From NCBI GenBank assembly GCA_003230795.1, contig QIGM01000489.1, positions 1-6,923 of the forward strand: a DNA stretch of 6,923 bases. The letters are read 5' to 3'. The stretch comes from a bacterium (GTDB lineage Bacteria > Bdellovibrionota_C > UBA2361 > SZUA-149). Position numbers and translations under genes: made by a program. Positions 1 to 6,037 of this stretch are shown in pieces. Each line of letters opens with the position of its first letter. Within the stretch, counting starts at the first letter, position 1. The notes beneath the pieces are model-generated. The model worked only from the letters and a program-made list of their open reading frames with translations, was not told where the DNA came from and ran no database searches.

Positions 1-2
1 TG

Positions 3-188
3 GAGATCCGTGACGATTCCCAAGAAACCGCAGGTGAGCTAAAAGCTGCGATAGAAAACCTAGAGCGGCGAATGATTTCAGATGCTCTAGAGCATACCAA
101 GGGCAATAAGACGACTGCTGCTAAGAAACTAGGAATCAGCCGGAGTAATTTAATTACCAAGGTGAAACAATACGGCATTGAAGAGTGA
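3..188 (+). CDS. Fis-type DNA-binding C-terminus, probably of an NtrC-family sigma-54 activator (5' partial)
   Basis: The frame is open from the left edge and gives 61 residues before a TGA. The last ~40 residues form a Fis-type (HTH_8) helix-turn-helix: a helix with LERRMISDALEHTKGNKTTA, then AAKKLGISRSNLITKVKQYG, the usual ending of NtrC-like enhancer-binding proteins. In that family this domain dimerises and binds upstream activator sites, while an AAA+ domain (here off the edge) opens sigma-54 promoters. The receiver and AAA+ parts cannot be seen, so a stand-alone Fis-like protein or another HTH_8 protein is possible. The stop lies 8 bp from the stop of the convergent cca-like gene. The domain call is firm; the assignment of the whole protein is an inference. 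Confidence 0.85.
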   Translation, partial: EIRDDSQETAGELKAAIENLERRMISDALEHTKGNKTTAAKKLGISRSNLITKVKQYGIEE

Positions 189-196
189 GCGGTATT

Positions 197-1558
197 TCAG
201 AGGCTCTCTGTTTCTTTTACGAAATTCAAAAGCGTGTCTTTAGTGTTAAGCTCCGGATCGTCAAGCACTCGCTCGTGAAGTGCTCTAAGAATTTCACCAA
301 ATCGTGGACCAGGAGTCAGGCCGAGAGCGATTAGATCGGCGCCCGCAATAGCTAAATTCTTAAGAGGGGACACATTCGGCCCTTTCTTAACCTCTTCCAT
401 TAATAGATCGAAATCTGCGAGTTCTTGATTGAGCTGCTGAGGGTCTAGTAAGACCGAACTCGCATCTGCCTCTTTAAGCTCACGCCAATCCTCATATACG
501 TCTTCTGTGTCTCGCAGAAGTCTACGTAATCCCGGCATGCCTGCCGTGATCGGTCGCATGTGAGTTCTTACAAGCGTCACAACCTCTTCACGTAGCTTGT
601 TTGAGTAACGTAGGCGAGAGAGTATCTCCGACGCCATCTCTGCGCCTACCGTTTCGTGCCGGTAGAAATGTCGTCTACCCTCTTCATCAACACTCAAAGT
701 TGGAGGTTTACCAATGTCATGAAACAGGGCAGCAAGACGTAGACGTAATTCTGGCTTCGTCTTCATTATGACGACCAGTGTGTGCTCAAAGACTGCATCT
801 GGATGAAATTCGTTTTGTTCAAAGTCAACACAGTCGCTTAGTTCAGGGAGAAACGTTCTGAGAAAGCCTAGTTCCTCAAGAAGCCCTAGTCCTTCATCAG
901 CTCTCGCACTTGTTAGTATCTTGGAAAATTCAACTCTGATTCGTTCTGGAGCAATTGCTGGAATCTTGGCGGCGAACTCTCTTGAAGCTTCTTTGGTTTC
1001 TGAATCCAGCGTGAACTCAGGCAAGCAAGCGAAGCGAACCATACGAAGAATGCGAAGGGGGTCTTCTTCGAAACGAGTGCGCGCATCTCTTACCGCTCGG
1101 ATCCTGCGAGCCAGAATATCTTCTTGGCCATTGCAAGGGTCGATTAGCTCCTTGGTTGAAAGGCAGTAGGCTAGGGCGTTGATCGTGAAATCACGAAAGC
1201 GCAAATCCTCTTCGATACTCTCTCCAAACACCAAGCCACTTGTGGGGCTCATTCCCGCTGAGCGAAAGCTGGTGATCTCCACTTCCGCTTCTCCGGGGAT
1301 AGGAACTGCCGTGACAGTCTGATGCTGGAGCCCGGTTGGGATAACCCGTAAATTAGCCTGGGTCAGTCTTTCTAGAAGAGCGTCGGGTGTTAAGGCTGAG
1401 GCAAAATCTAAGTCGAAGCTCTCTCTTCCAAGCAAGCTGTCTCGCACGCTGCCGCCAACTAGATGCAGTTGTGCCTCGTCTCCAAGGGCATCTAGGAGTG
1501 CTTGCACGCGAGGAGTCTGAGCTAGGCTCGCTAGTTGTTTGAGGTGCTCTGCGTTCAT
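197..1558 (-). CDS. cca: tRNA nucleotidyltransferase (CCA-adding enzyme, class II) with HD domain
   Basis: The 453-residue product should add or repair the 3' CCA of tRNAs from CTP and ATP in the cytoplasm. Seen in sequence: the nucleotidyltransferase motif GGSVRD at residues 35-40 with catalytic carboxylates D49 and D51 (DLDFA); E94 in the following strand (EVEITSFR); a motif-B-like FRDFTINALAY at 121-131; and the nucleotide-reading EDPLR at 165-169 followed by RMVRF. A C-terminal HD domain follows, with H259, H280-D281 and H301. The end (GADLIALGLTPGP, ~406-417) is typical of the family. Motif B is usually RRD; here the first Arg is Phe (F121). Start: the ATG at 1558-1556 has GGAGG at 1576-1572, but 13 nt away, which is long. 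Related enzymes that add only CC or only A, and poly(A) polymerases, share this fold, so exact activity cannot be read from motifs alone. The left neighbour converges with an 8 bp gap. Confidence 0.9.
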   Translation of the reverse strand: MNAEHLKQLASLAQTPRVQALLDALGDEAQLHLVGGSVRDSLLGRESFDLDFASALTPDALLERLTQANLRVIPTGLQHQTVTAVPIPGEAEVEITSFRSAGMSPTSGLVFGESIEEDLRFRDFTINALAYCLSTKELIDPCNGQEDILARRIRAVRDARTRFEEDPLRILRMVRFACLPEFTLDSETKEASREFAAKIPAIAPERIRVEFSKILTSARADEGLGLLEELGFLRTFLPELSDCVDFEQNEFHPDAVFEHTLVVIMKTKPELRLRLAALFHDIGKPPTLSVDEEGRRHFYRHETVGAEMASEILSRLRYSNKLREEVVTLVRTHMRPITAGMPGLRRLLRDTEDVYEDWRELKEADASSVLLDPQQLNQELADFDLLMEEVKKGPNVSPLKNLAIAGADLIALGLTPGPRFGEILRALHERVLDDPELNTKDTLLNFVKETESL

Positions 1559-1593
1559 CTCAGCTTAAAAGCCTCCGTGGCGATTGAACGGAC

Positions 1594-1605
1594 CCCCTGA
1601 AGGGG
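1594..1605 (-). other. Small GC hairpin in the cca leader
   Basis: CCCC (1594-1597) and GGGG (1602-1605) form a 4 bp stem around TGAA, extendable by wobble pairs on the minus strand. It lies 35-46 nt upstream of the cca start, in the probable 5' untranslated region. There is no T-run after it on the minus strand, so it is not an obvious terminator. It could be a minor leader structure or chance. Confidence 0.25.
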
Positions 1606-1633
1606 ACAAAGAATATAGTCATCAAGACACAGC

Positions 1634-1655
1634 AAAAACCCGATCAGGGTTTTTT
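1634..1655 (-). terminator. Intrinsic terminator downstream of the HNH gene
   Basis: AAAAACCC (1634-1641), a 5 nt loop, then GGGTTTTT (1647-1654) give an 8 bp inverted repeat. Because A-tracts and T-tracts flank the GC core on both sides it could work in either direction. Its position, about 155 nt past the HNH stop and ahead of cca on the same strand, suggests it ends HNH transcription and separates the two genes. The core is only 3 GC pairs, so efficiency is uncertain. A weak -10-like TATTCT on the minus strand lies just downstream (about 1611-1616) and might serve cca. Confidence 0.5.
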
Positions 1656-1809
1656 CCACTGAAGGCTGCTGACAAAGCAAGGGGCTTTCTTCAATCAAAG
1701 TGTTTTCGCTACAGTACAATCTACCGGGAATTTCTTTTCACGATGACTATATAAAGCATGAGAGTGAAGAAGCTCAAAAATTAGCCGTAAGCTGGGCCCA
1801 TACGTAGGA

Positions 1810-2313
1810 CTAGGAGCTGAGGAAGATAAGCCAACATTCGGGTAAATTGCGGTGCAAACGGACGTTAAGCACTGGGAGCCATTCTGGGGCAACCGCGGGT
1901 TTTGCTAGCTGCATGCGAGCCTCTGCTGGGGTTCTACCGCCTTTCTTTCGATTGCAGCTTCCGCAAGCTACTACGACATTCTCCCAGCTTGTGCCCCCGC
2001 CTTGAGACCTCGGGACAATGTGATCGACGGTGGCGTCGCGTTGGCTAAGGGTGAGATGGCAGTATTGGCAGGAGAATTCATCTCTTGCGAGTAGATTGGT
2101 TTTACTAAGTGGGGGACGTTTGCGGCCGAGTTTTACGTAGCGAAGTAGTCTAACGACAGCGGGGACTTTGAGGGCAAGCGAAACGGAGCGAACTTCCTTG
2201 TCGTAGGAATCAACGATTTCAACCTTGCCCAAGAAGGACAGCGTAATTGCGCGTTGCCAGGTAATGACCCTCAGGGGTTCATAGCTGGCGTTTAGAAGTA
2301 GAGTTGTCTCCAC
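1810..2313 (-). CDS. HNH endonuclease family protein
   Basis: The 167-residue protein has an N-terminal ~70-residue region (TLLLNASYEPLRVITWQRAI at its start) and a C-terminal HNH nuclease domain. Seen in the domain: zinc-ligand pairs C82/C85 (CQYC) and C117/C120 (CGSC); the core DHIVPRSQGG at 97-106 with catalytic-type H98; N112 in ENVVVAC; and N121 in CNRKKGGRTPAEA. The HNH fold cuts DNA with one metal ion. This compact stand-alone form is widespread on bacterial chromosomes and its biological role is generally unknown. It need not be a restriction enzyme, and no methyltransferase is nearby. Start: GTG at 2313-2311 is chosen because METTLLLNASYEPL matches the usual family start; the only SD-like bases are a weak AGG about 9 nt upstream. 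An ATG slightly further upstream is out of frame. The ending (CWLIFLSS) is unremarkable. Confidence 0.88.
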   Translation of the reverse strand: METTLLLNASYEPLRVITWQRAITLSFLGKVEIVDSYDKEVRSVSLALKVPAVVRLLRYVKLGRKRPPLSKTNLLARDEFSCQYCHLTLSQRDATVDHIVPRSQGGGTSWENVVVACGSCNRKKGGRTPAEARMQLAKPAVAPEWLPVLNVRLHRNLPECWLIFLSS

Positions 2314-2334
2314 CGTTGAACCTGCTCAGCATGC

Positions 2335-2340
2335 ATTATC
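2335..2340 (-). promoter_or_regulatory. Candidate -10 box for the HNH gene
   Basis: On the minus strand the bases read GATAAT, five of six matching TATAAT, which would start transcription near 2328 and leave a leader of about 15 nt before the GTG. No good -35 lies 16-18 nt upstream, so this is a weak candidate based on position and one box only. Confidence 0.25.
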
Positions 2341-2346
2341 CGGAAG

Positions 2347-2392
2347 TGTTGACTGTGAAATGCCGGAATACGGTTAAGGTTTAGTCAAACAC
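2347..2392. repeat. Imperfect inverted repeat with outward-matching -35-like arms
   Basis: GTGTTGACT (2347-2355 region) and AGTCAAACAC (2383-2392) are complementary over nine pairs with one bulged A, separated by about 28 nt. Each arm contains TTGACT in its own strand, a 5/6 match to a sigma-70 -35 box. No strong -10 follows either arm, so promoter function is unproven. It could be an operator for a dimeric regulator or chance. Confidence 0.35.
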
Positions 2393-2578
2393 CCTTATCT
2401 AATTTGATACGGCGAAACGGTCAGTCGATGCACGTAAAAACTTCGGTAACACCGCATGCAACAAGCGCTGAATTTAGCACTTATTTACTAGTATAGCATA
2501 AGGAGCTGAAATAATTGAGTATTATTTTTCGCGCTGAATCTCTTCCAATTGTGTTCCTCGAAATTATGCTGTAGAAAA

Positions 2579-2600
2579 CGAAGCCGTTTACTCGGTTTCG
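2579..2600 (-). terminator. Hairpin with T-run on the minus strand; possible terminator
   Basis: CGAAGCCG (2579-2586) pairs with CGGTTTCG (2593-2600) over eight base pairs including one G-T, with a 6 nt loop. Read on the minus strand it is followed by TTTTC, as in a weak intrinsic terminator; on the plus strand it is followed by AGGG. No minus-strand gene is visible upstream of it (the tRNAs and kinase are on plus), so its role is unclear. It may block antisense transcription or be a structure in a plus-strand leader. Confidence 0.35.
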
Positions 2601-2642
2601 AGGGATAAAGGCAAAGAATTGCACTAATTTTTGGGCATTCGA

Positions 2643-2672
2643 TTGACAGCTTCTACCCCTGGGGATTAGGTT
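2643..2672 (+). promoter_or_regulatory. Candidate sigma-70 promoter of tRNA-Ile
   Basis: A perfect -35 TTGACA at 2643-2648 is followed, after 18 bp, by TAGGTT at 2667-2672, which keeps the three most conserved -10 positions (T1, A2, T6). Transcription would start near 2679, about 10 nt before the tRNA, a short leader typical of tRNA operons. The -10 is otherwise poor. Confidence 0.5.
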
Positions 2673-2688
2673 CTCTTGGTTGATTTTT

Positions 2689-2765
<77 letters not shown>

Positions 2766-2832
2766 GTTCTCTTTTGCTGTATGGGTGAAGCCAAGATTCA
2801 GAAGTGAACTAGGTAGTTTTTTAGTTCTTGCA

Positions 2833-2853
2833 GCACTAGTTTTCGACTAGTGC
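2833..2853. repeat. Perfect 8-bp inverted repeat between the two tRNAs
   Basis: GCACTAGT (2833-2840) and ACTAGTGC (2846-2853) are perfectly complementary around a 5 nt loop TTTCG. A T-run (2817-2822) precedes it and an A-run (2854-2858) follows it, so on neither strand is the hairpin directly followed by the T-run of a standard terminator. It may be a processing or transcript-end structure in the tRNA precursor. Confidence 0.55.
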
Positions 2854-2903
2854 AAAAAGGGAAGGAATAGTATCCTCCCCGCTTAAATATCCCCCCTCTA
2901 CAT

Positions 2904-2976
2904 GGGGCTGTAGCTCAGTTGGGAGAGCGCCGCCCTTGCAAGGCGGAGGTCCGCGGTTCAAGCCCGCGCAGCTCCA
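2904..2976 (+). tRNA. tRNA-Ala (anticodon TGC), CCA not encoded
   Basis: The acceptor GGGGCTG (2904-2910) pairs with CAGCTCC (2969-2975), giving the G3-U70 wobble pair that is the identity element for alanyl-tRNA synthetase; the discriminator is A2976. The anticodon stem is CCGCC/GGCGG around CTTGCAA, anticodon TGC at 2937-2939. The T stem is CGCGG/CCGCG around TTCAAGC. The gene is followed by TAAT, so CCA must be added after transcription. Its first 19 bases equal those of the tRNA-Ile gene. A -10-like TTAAAT (2883-2888) upstream lacks a good -35. Confidence 0.98.
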
Positions 2977-3140
2977 TAATCATTTCGGTTGGTTAGATTT
3001 CCCGTAAAGACTGCGGTCACCGTGCTGGTTCAAGTAGTTAGGAGGAATCAGCGGAGAATCTTTGAGTTTTACGCTGGTTCAACTATTAGAATACCTGGAG
3101 AACGCCTAGAGCCCTCATTCATTCTAGATTCTGGCACTTA
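2977..3140. other. Intergenic region after tRNA-Ala, no gene seen
   Basis: No open frame or RNA gene can be supported here, and the sequence does not resemble the start of a 23S rRNA gene. No T-rich intrinsic terminator follows tRNA-Ala. A 10-bp direct repeat GCTGGTTCAA occurs at 3024-3033 and 3073-3082, 49 bp apart; it may be chance. A short inverted repeat CTAGA...TCTAG lies near 3107-3126. Confidence 0.5.
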
Positions 3141-3169
3141 TTGACTCAGGTATCGGCCTGCGTTAAAAA
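3141..3169 (+). promoter_or_regulatory. Candidate sigma-70 promoter of the kinase gene
   Basis: TTGACT (3141-3146, 5/6 match to -35) is followed after 17 bp by TAAAAA (3164-3169, 4/6 match to -10). Transcription would start near 3176 and give a leader of about 60 nt. A CAGG/CCTG inverted repeat (3147-3150, 3157-3160) sits in the spacer and could be an operator half-site pair, but it is short. Confidence 0.4.
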
Positions 3170-3187
3170 CCTATCCAAGTTTCTAAT

Positions 3188-3224
3188 TTCCGCCTCTCAG
3201 AATCGAGGCATTTTCGCGGAAGAG
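3188..3224 (+). promoter_or_regulatory. Kinase leader with two competing stems, one covering the ribosome binding site
   Basis: The Shine-Dalgarno-like GGAAGAG at 3218-3224 lies 10 nt before the kinase ATG. TTCCGC (3188-3193) is perfectly complementary to GCGGAA (3216-3221), which includes the first bases of that site. A second stem, GCCTC (3192-3196) with GAGGC (3205-3209), shares two bases with the first, so the full forms exclude each other. This could tune translation, but stability was judged by eye only. Confidence 0.35.
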
Positions 3225-3234
3225 AATACGCTCA

Positions 3235-5295
3235 ATGGGTGAAGCTCAGACAAATCCAAATGACTCGCTGGTCGGCAGCGTACTAGATGGCAAGTACGAG
3301 ATACTAGAGCGTATTGGTGCCGGTGGCATGGGTGCGGTGTATAAGGCGCGTCATGTGATGATAGAGCGTATTGTCGCGATCAAAGTAATTCATGCATCGC
3401 TCATCGATACAGACGATGACCTGCTGCTTCGAAGATTTGAACAAGAGGCTCGCATCTCGAGTCGCATAGAACATCCAAACGCGATTACCATTCATGATTT
3501 CGGAATGTCTGACGGTATTCCCTTTCTTGTCATGCAGTTTGTCGAAGGAGAAACGCTTCGCGAAGAGATTCAAAAAGTGGGTGCCTTCGGTGTGCAGCGT
3601 TCTTATGGGATTCTGCTTCAGGTTGCAGCAGCACTTGAAGCTGCTCACGCGGTTGGCGTCGTGCATCGGGATCTAAAGCCAGACAATATCATGCTCAGCT
3701 CTCGCTCTCAGGTTTTGAGTACACGTATCGCTGCTGAAAGTGATGAGCCCGAGATAGACTGGGTAGAGGTCTTGGATTTTGGCATAGCGAAGCTCCTCAC
3801 TGAAGAGGTAGACGCGAACTCAGGTCTTACGCTTGCGGGGAGAATGATAGGAACTCCTCATTATCTTGCGCCTGAACAGGCAAGTAGCGGTGAGATTGAC
3901 GCTCGCACTGATGTGTACGCGCTGGGAGTTGTGCTCTATGAAATGCTTAGTGGGCAAACTCCTTACGAATCAGATTCGGTCGCTGAGCTTCTAATTAAGA
4001 AAATCTCGGAGAAGCCGAGAGACTTTCCACCAGAGATAACTTCTAGTGTTTCTGCTGCGGTGCAGAAGGTAGTTTACCGGGCGTTAGAACAGGATCCTGC
4101 TCTACGTCCGCAGTCTGCTAAGGAGTTAGCTGAAGAGCTTACTCTTGCCTTACACCAGCCTGCAGAGACAGTGAAGCCTGTTTTGAGTGGCGGTGCCAGT
4201 TTGGGAACCGTCGGTGCGCTGGCCTGTGCCGTTTTGGGAATATTGGGCGCTGCTTTTTACTTCTACTCTAAGAGTGACAGTGTTCAGTCTCCGTCTGCTC
4301 AAGAAGTCGCGGGCGCAGTTGAAGAGGAAGAAGAACAATTTTTAGTTCCTTTGAAGGGGAGCGATACGGGCGTATCTTTTCCTCTACCTACGGCCGAAGT
4401 GAAGGAGGAGGAGAAAGCAGCGGTTAGTAATGCTCCCGAAGCAGCCCCTTCGCCTGAGGCTGAGAGTCCGAAGTCAGCAGAGTCTCTTGGCCTTGAACTA
4501 TACGAGCAGGCACTTGGCGCGCTTAAACGAAAAGATGATGATTCCGCATATTCGCTACTCTCTCAGGCGATAGCCTATTACCCGAATCATGCGGCTTCTC
4601 ACGAAATGCTGGCAGGCATTCTTCTACGTCGAGGACAAGCAGATGAAGGTGTGAGGGAGCTTAGCATTTCCCTTCGTTTGGATTCTCGCTCTGTCTCAGC
4701 GCTTATTCTTCTTGCAGAGCATCTTGAGAGCAAGGGCGAGCTAAAGCGTGCGATTACTGCTTACGAAGCTGCGGTTCGAGTCGATCCAAGTAGAGAAGGC
4801 GTCCATCGCAAACTTGCTACCTTATACGAAAAGCGCGGGCAGAACCGTAAAGCGAAACTTGCGTTTCGTAAGGAACTCGCCGTGAATACCGACGATGTTA
4901 GCTCTAATCTAGCGTTGGCCAAGACGGCTATGGCTGCGAAGGATTGGAAAGAAGCCATTTTACGCTACCGGGCGGTGTTGAAGAAGGACGCGCAGAGTGC
5001 AGAAGCGTTTCTCAACCTTGGATTGGCCTACAATAAGCTTGGTCGTTTCTTTGAAGGAGTCTCAGTTTCAGAGCAAGCAGTTGCGCTCAATCCTAGTAAT
5101 GCTTCTGCTCATAATACCTTAGCTTTGAGCTACCAAGCGGTGGGTAAGATAGAGCGTGCGCTAAGCTCGTTTGAGAAAGCGATAGAGCTTGCTCCTGAAA
5201 ACGATCAATATCGCGTTAATCTTAAGACACTCGAAACTAGAGCTGCTGAATTGCGTGAGGAGAATGAACCGAAGTCTTCCTGGTCGCTGTTTTAG
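3235..5295 (+). CDS. Receptor-like Ser/Thr protein kinase (Hanks type) with transmembrane helix and TPR tail
   Basis: The 686-residue product is a PknB-like kinase. Seen in order: glycine-rich loop GAGGMGAV (28-35); catalytic lysine K50 in VAIK; alpha-C E71; catalytic loop HRDLKPDN (144-151); DFG (181-183); activation segment with GTPHYLAPE (206-214); and DVYALGVVLYEM (226-237). All key residues are present, so it should be active. N151 and D181 are 30 residues apart, roughly 13-15 more than usual, owing to an insert (about 155-176). A hydrophobic helix follows at ~321-344, then a linker rich in Pro, Glu and Ala (345-416). Residues 417-654 are seven TPR units of exactly 34 residues each. The expected topology is kinase in the cytoplasm and TPR tail outside the inner membrane, where TPRs would bind a partner protein. 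Substrates are unknown. The ATG at 3235 has GGAAGAG 10 nt upstream. The gene ends 27 bp from a convergent small gene. Confidence 0.95.
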   Translation: MGEAQTNPNDSLVGSVLDGKYEILERIGAGGMGAVYKARHVMIERIVAIKVIHASLIDTDDDLLLRRFEQEARISSRIEHPNAITIHDFGMSDGIPFLVMQFVEGETLREEIQKVGAFGVQRSYGILLQVAAALEAAHAVGVVHRDLKPDNIMLSSRSQVLSTRIAAESDEPEIDWVEVLDFGIAKLLTEEVDANSGLTLAGRMIGTPHYLAPEQASSGEIDARTDVYALGVVLYEMLSGQTPYESDSVAELLIKKISEKPRDFPPEITSSVSAAVQKVVYRALEQDPALRPQSAKELAEELTLALHQPAETVKPVLSGGASLGTVGALACAVLGILGAAFYFYSKSDSVQSPSAQEVAGAVEEEEEQFLVPLKGSDTGVSFPLPTAEVKEEEKAAVSNAPEAAPSPEAESPKSAESLGLELYEQALGALKRKDDDSAYSLLSQAIAYYPNHAASHEMLAGILLRRGQADEGVRELSISLRLDSRSVSALILLAEHLESKGELKRAITAYEAAVRVDPSREGVHRKLATLYEKRGQNRKAKLAFRKELAVNTDDVSSNLALAKTAMAAKDWKEAILRYRAVLKKDAQSAEAFLNLGLAYNKLGRFFEGVSVSEQAVALNPSNASAHNTLALSYQAVGKIERALSSFEKAIELAPENDQYRVNLKTLETRAAELREENEPKSSWSLF

Positions 5296-5298
5296 GAT

Positions 5299-5325
5299 TA
5301 GCCGATTTTAGCATAGCTTGGGCTA
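5299..5325. terminator. Weak inverted repeat between convergent genes
   Basis: TAGCC (5299-5303) pairs with GGCTA (5321-5325) across a 17 nt loop, in the 27 bp gap between the kinase stop and the stop of the small minus-strand gene. It is short and has only a partial T-run inside the loop, so a shared terminator is possible but poorly supported. Confidence 0.2.
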
Positions 5326-5583
5326 TTCGCTCGCTTTCTGAACTGAAGATACGGCCGGGGATACTGGTGACCTCTTTTTAGGCGAAACATCTTCTGTGCC
5401 TAATTGAAGTCCGCTTATTCTTTTCTCTAAACGATCCAATCGTCTTAGAGCGTGGTTGATCTTCCAAAACCAGCAAAGAAACTCTCGAACGAACAGCAGC
5501 GCACAAAGGGGCAGCAGTGCTGCCAAGGCCCAGAACCACCAAGGTTGATTATCTCCGATGAGGCTTAGAACTGTTTCAATCAT
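5323..5583 (-). CDS. Small single-pass membrane protein with a coiled-coil-like segment, unknown function
   Basis: The 86-residue product has a Trp-rich hydrophobic segment at about residues 15-40 (PWWFWALAALLPLCALLFV, then REFLCWFWKIN). A short heptad-like amphipathic stretch follows (about 43-60: ALRRLDRLEKRISGLQL), then a polar tail rich in Ser, Pro and Lys. I do not recognise a named family; small proteins with a similar REFLCWFWKIN-like junction after one helix may exist elsewhere, but I cannot confirm this. The helix plus coiled coil suggests an oligomeric inner-membrane peptide or a partner of another membrane protein. The ATG at 5583-5581 has no good Shine-Dalgarno sequence. It is 94 bp downstream of another small membrane-protein gene on the same strand, so the two may form an operon. 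Confidence 0.72.
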   Translation of the reverse strand: MIETVLSLIGDNQPWWFWALAALLPLCALLFVREFLCWFWKINHALRRLDRLEKRISGLQLGTEDVSPKKRSPVSPAVSSVQKASE

Positions 5584-5677
5584 TTGTGTCTCGTGCCTAC
5601 TGTACGCTGAGTTTGTGACCGCTAGATGTTACTCTACGAATGCAAAGCAGAGTTGTCGATGAGTTTTTGCTCTCAGA

Positions 5678-6031
5678 CTAACCAATGTCTTTTGAGCGAA
5701 ATTGTTCAAGGTCCCAGATACTAGCGCTGGATAGTTTCTCTAAGGAGGCCTCTTCGATTACTTCCCCCCACTTTGCAACGCTCTTACTCGCGTAGCCGCG
5801 ATAATCGAAGTTTCGTAGTTCTGCGAACTCTTCTTTTCGGTTGAGCGCGGCGTTTAGTGCAATGAGCAGGGCAACGAAGGCGATTACTTTAGCGCTCGCG
5901 AAAAAGAAGGAAATCGCAACCTTACTAAGCTGCCATAACAGCGCCAATGCGAGGGCTAGTATTACAAATGGGGTTGCTTCGTAGAAGAAATCGACTATGA
6001 GGCTCAATACCGAAACGAGACCGGGGATCAT
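5678..6031 (-). CDS. Small membrane protein, two or three helices, unknown function
   Basis: The frame gives 117 residues from the ATG at 6031-6029, or 121 from an ATG at 6043-6041. I prefer the inner start because GGAG (6041-6038) lies 6 nt before it, whereas nothing SD-like precedes the outer one. Numbered from the inner start, hydrophobic stretches cover about residues 3-17, 20-46 (rich in Leu/Ala, ending SFFFAS) and 48-63 (VIAFVALLIALNAAL). The polar C-terminal half follows (RKEEFAELRNFDYRGYASKS...), with acidic and aromatic residues and no recognisable motif. No signal peptide cleavage site stands out. The gene is followed after 94 bp by another small membrane-protein gene on the same strand and is divergent from a flippase-like gene. 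I do not recognise its family, and no function is proposed. Confidence 0.72.
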   Translation of the reverse strand: MIPGLVSVLSLIVDFFYEATPFVILALALALLWQLSKVAISFFFASAKVIAFVALLIALNAALNRKEEFAELRNFDYRGYASKSVAKWGEVIEEASLEKLSSASIWDLEQFRSKDIG

Positions 6032-6037
6032 CCTTGA

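Larger units (their letters stand above)
2314..2642. other. Intergenic region, no convincing gene
   Basis: This stretch between the divergently placed HNH gene and tRNA-Ile is AT-rich and has no open frame with convincing protein features. It holds an imperfect inverted repeat (2347-2392), a short 9-bp direct repeat GCGCTGAAT (2465-2473 and 2531-2539), a Shine-Dalgarno-like AAGGAG (2500-2505) before a 19-codon TTG frame (2515-2574), and an 8-bp hairpin (2579-2600). I see no 16S rRNA 3' end here (no anti-SD CCTCC end), although the following tRNA pair usually sits behind one. Confidence 0.6.

Noticed and set aside
921..1169. Plus-strand open frame of 82 codons inside cca
   Set aside because: It lies wholly antisense to well-supported cca motifs and its product is Ser/Arg-rich without any recognisable domain.
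1695..1892. Minus-strand open frame overlapping the HNH 3' end
   Set aside because: It overlaps the HNH gene in another frame, shows no domain, and has no good ribosome binding site.
1810..2313. HNH gene as part of a restriction, defence or homing system
   Set aside because: No methyltransferase, defence partner, intron or intein signature is nearby; the compact stand-alone HNH form is a common chromosomal gene.
3024..3082. 10-bp direct repeat GCTGGTTCAA, 49 bp apart
   Set aside because: It is short, has two copies only and no clear link to a promoter; likely chance, though noted in the intergenic entry.
3304..3676. Open frames on both strands within the kinase domain
   Set aside because: The kinase frame here carries the glycine loop, VAIK and HRD motifs; the other frames are shadows with no protein features.
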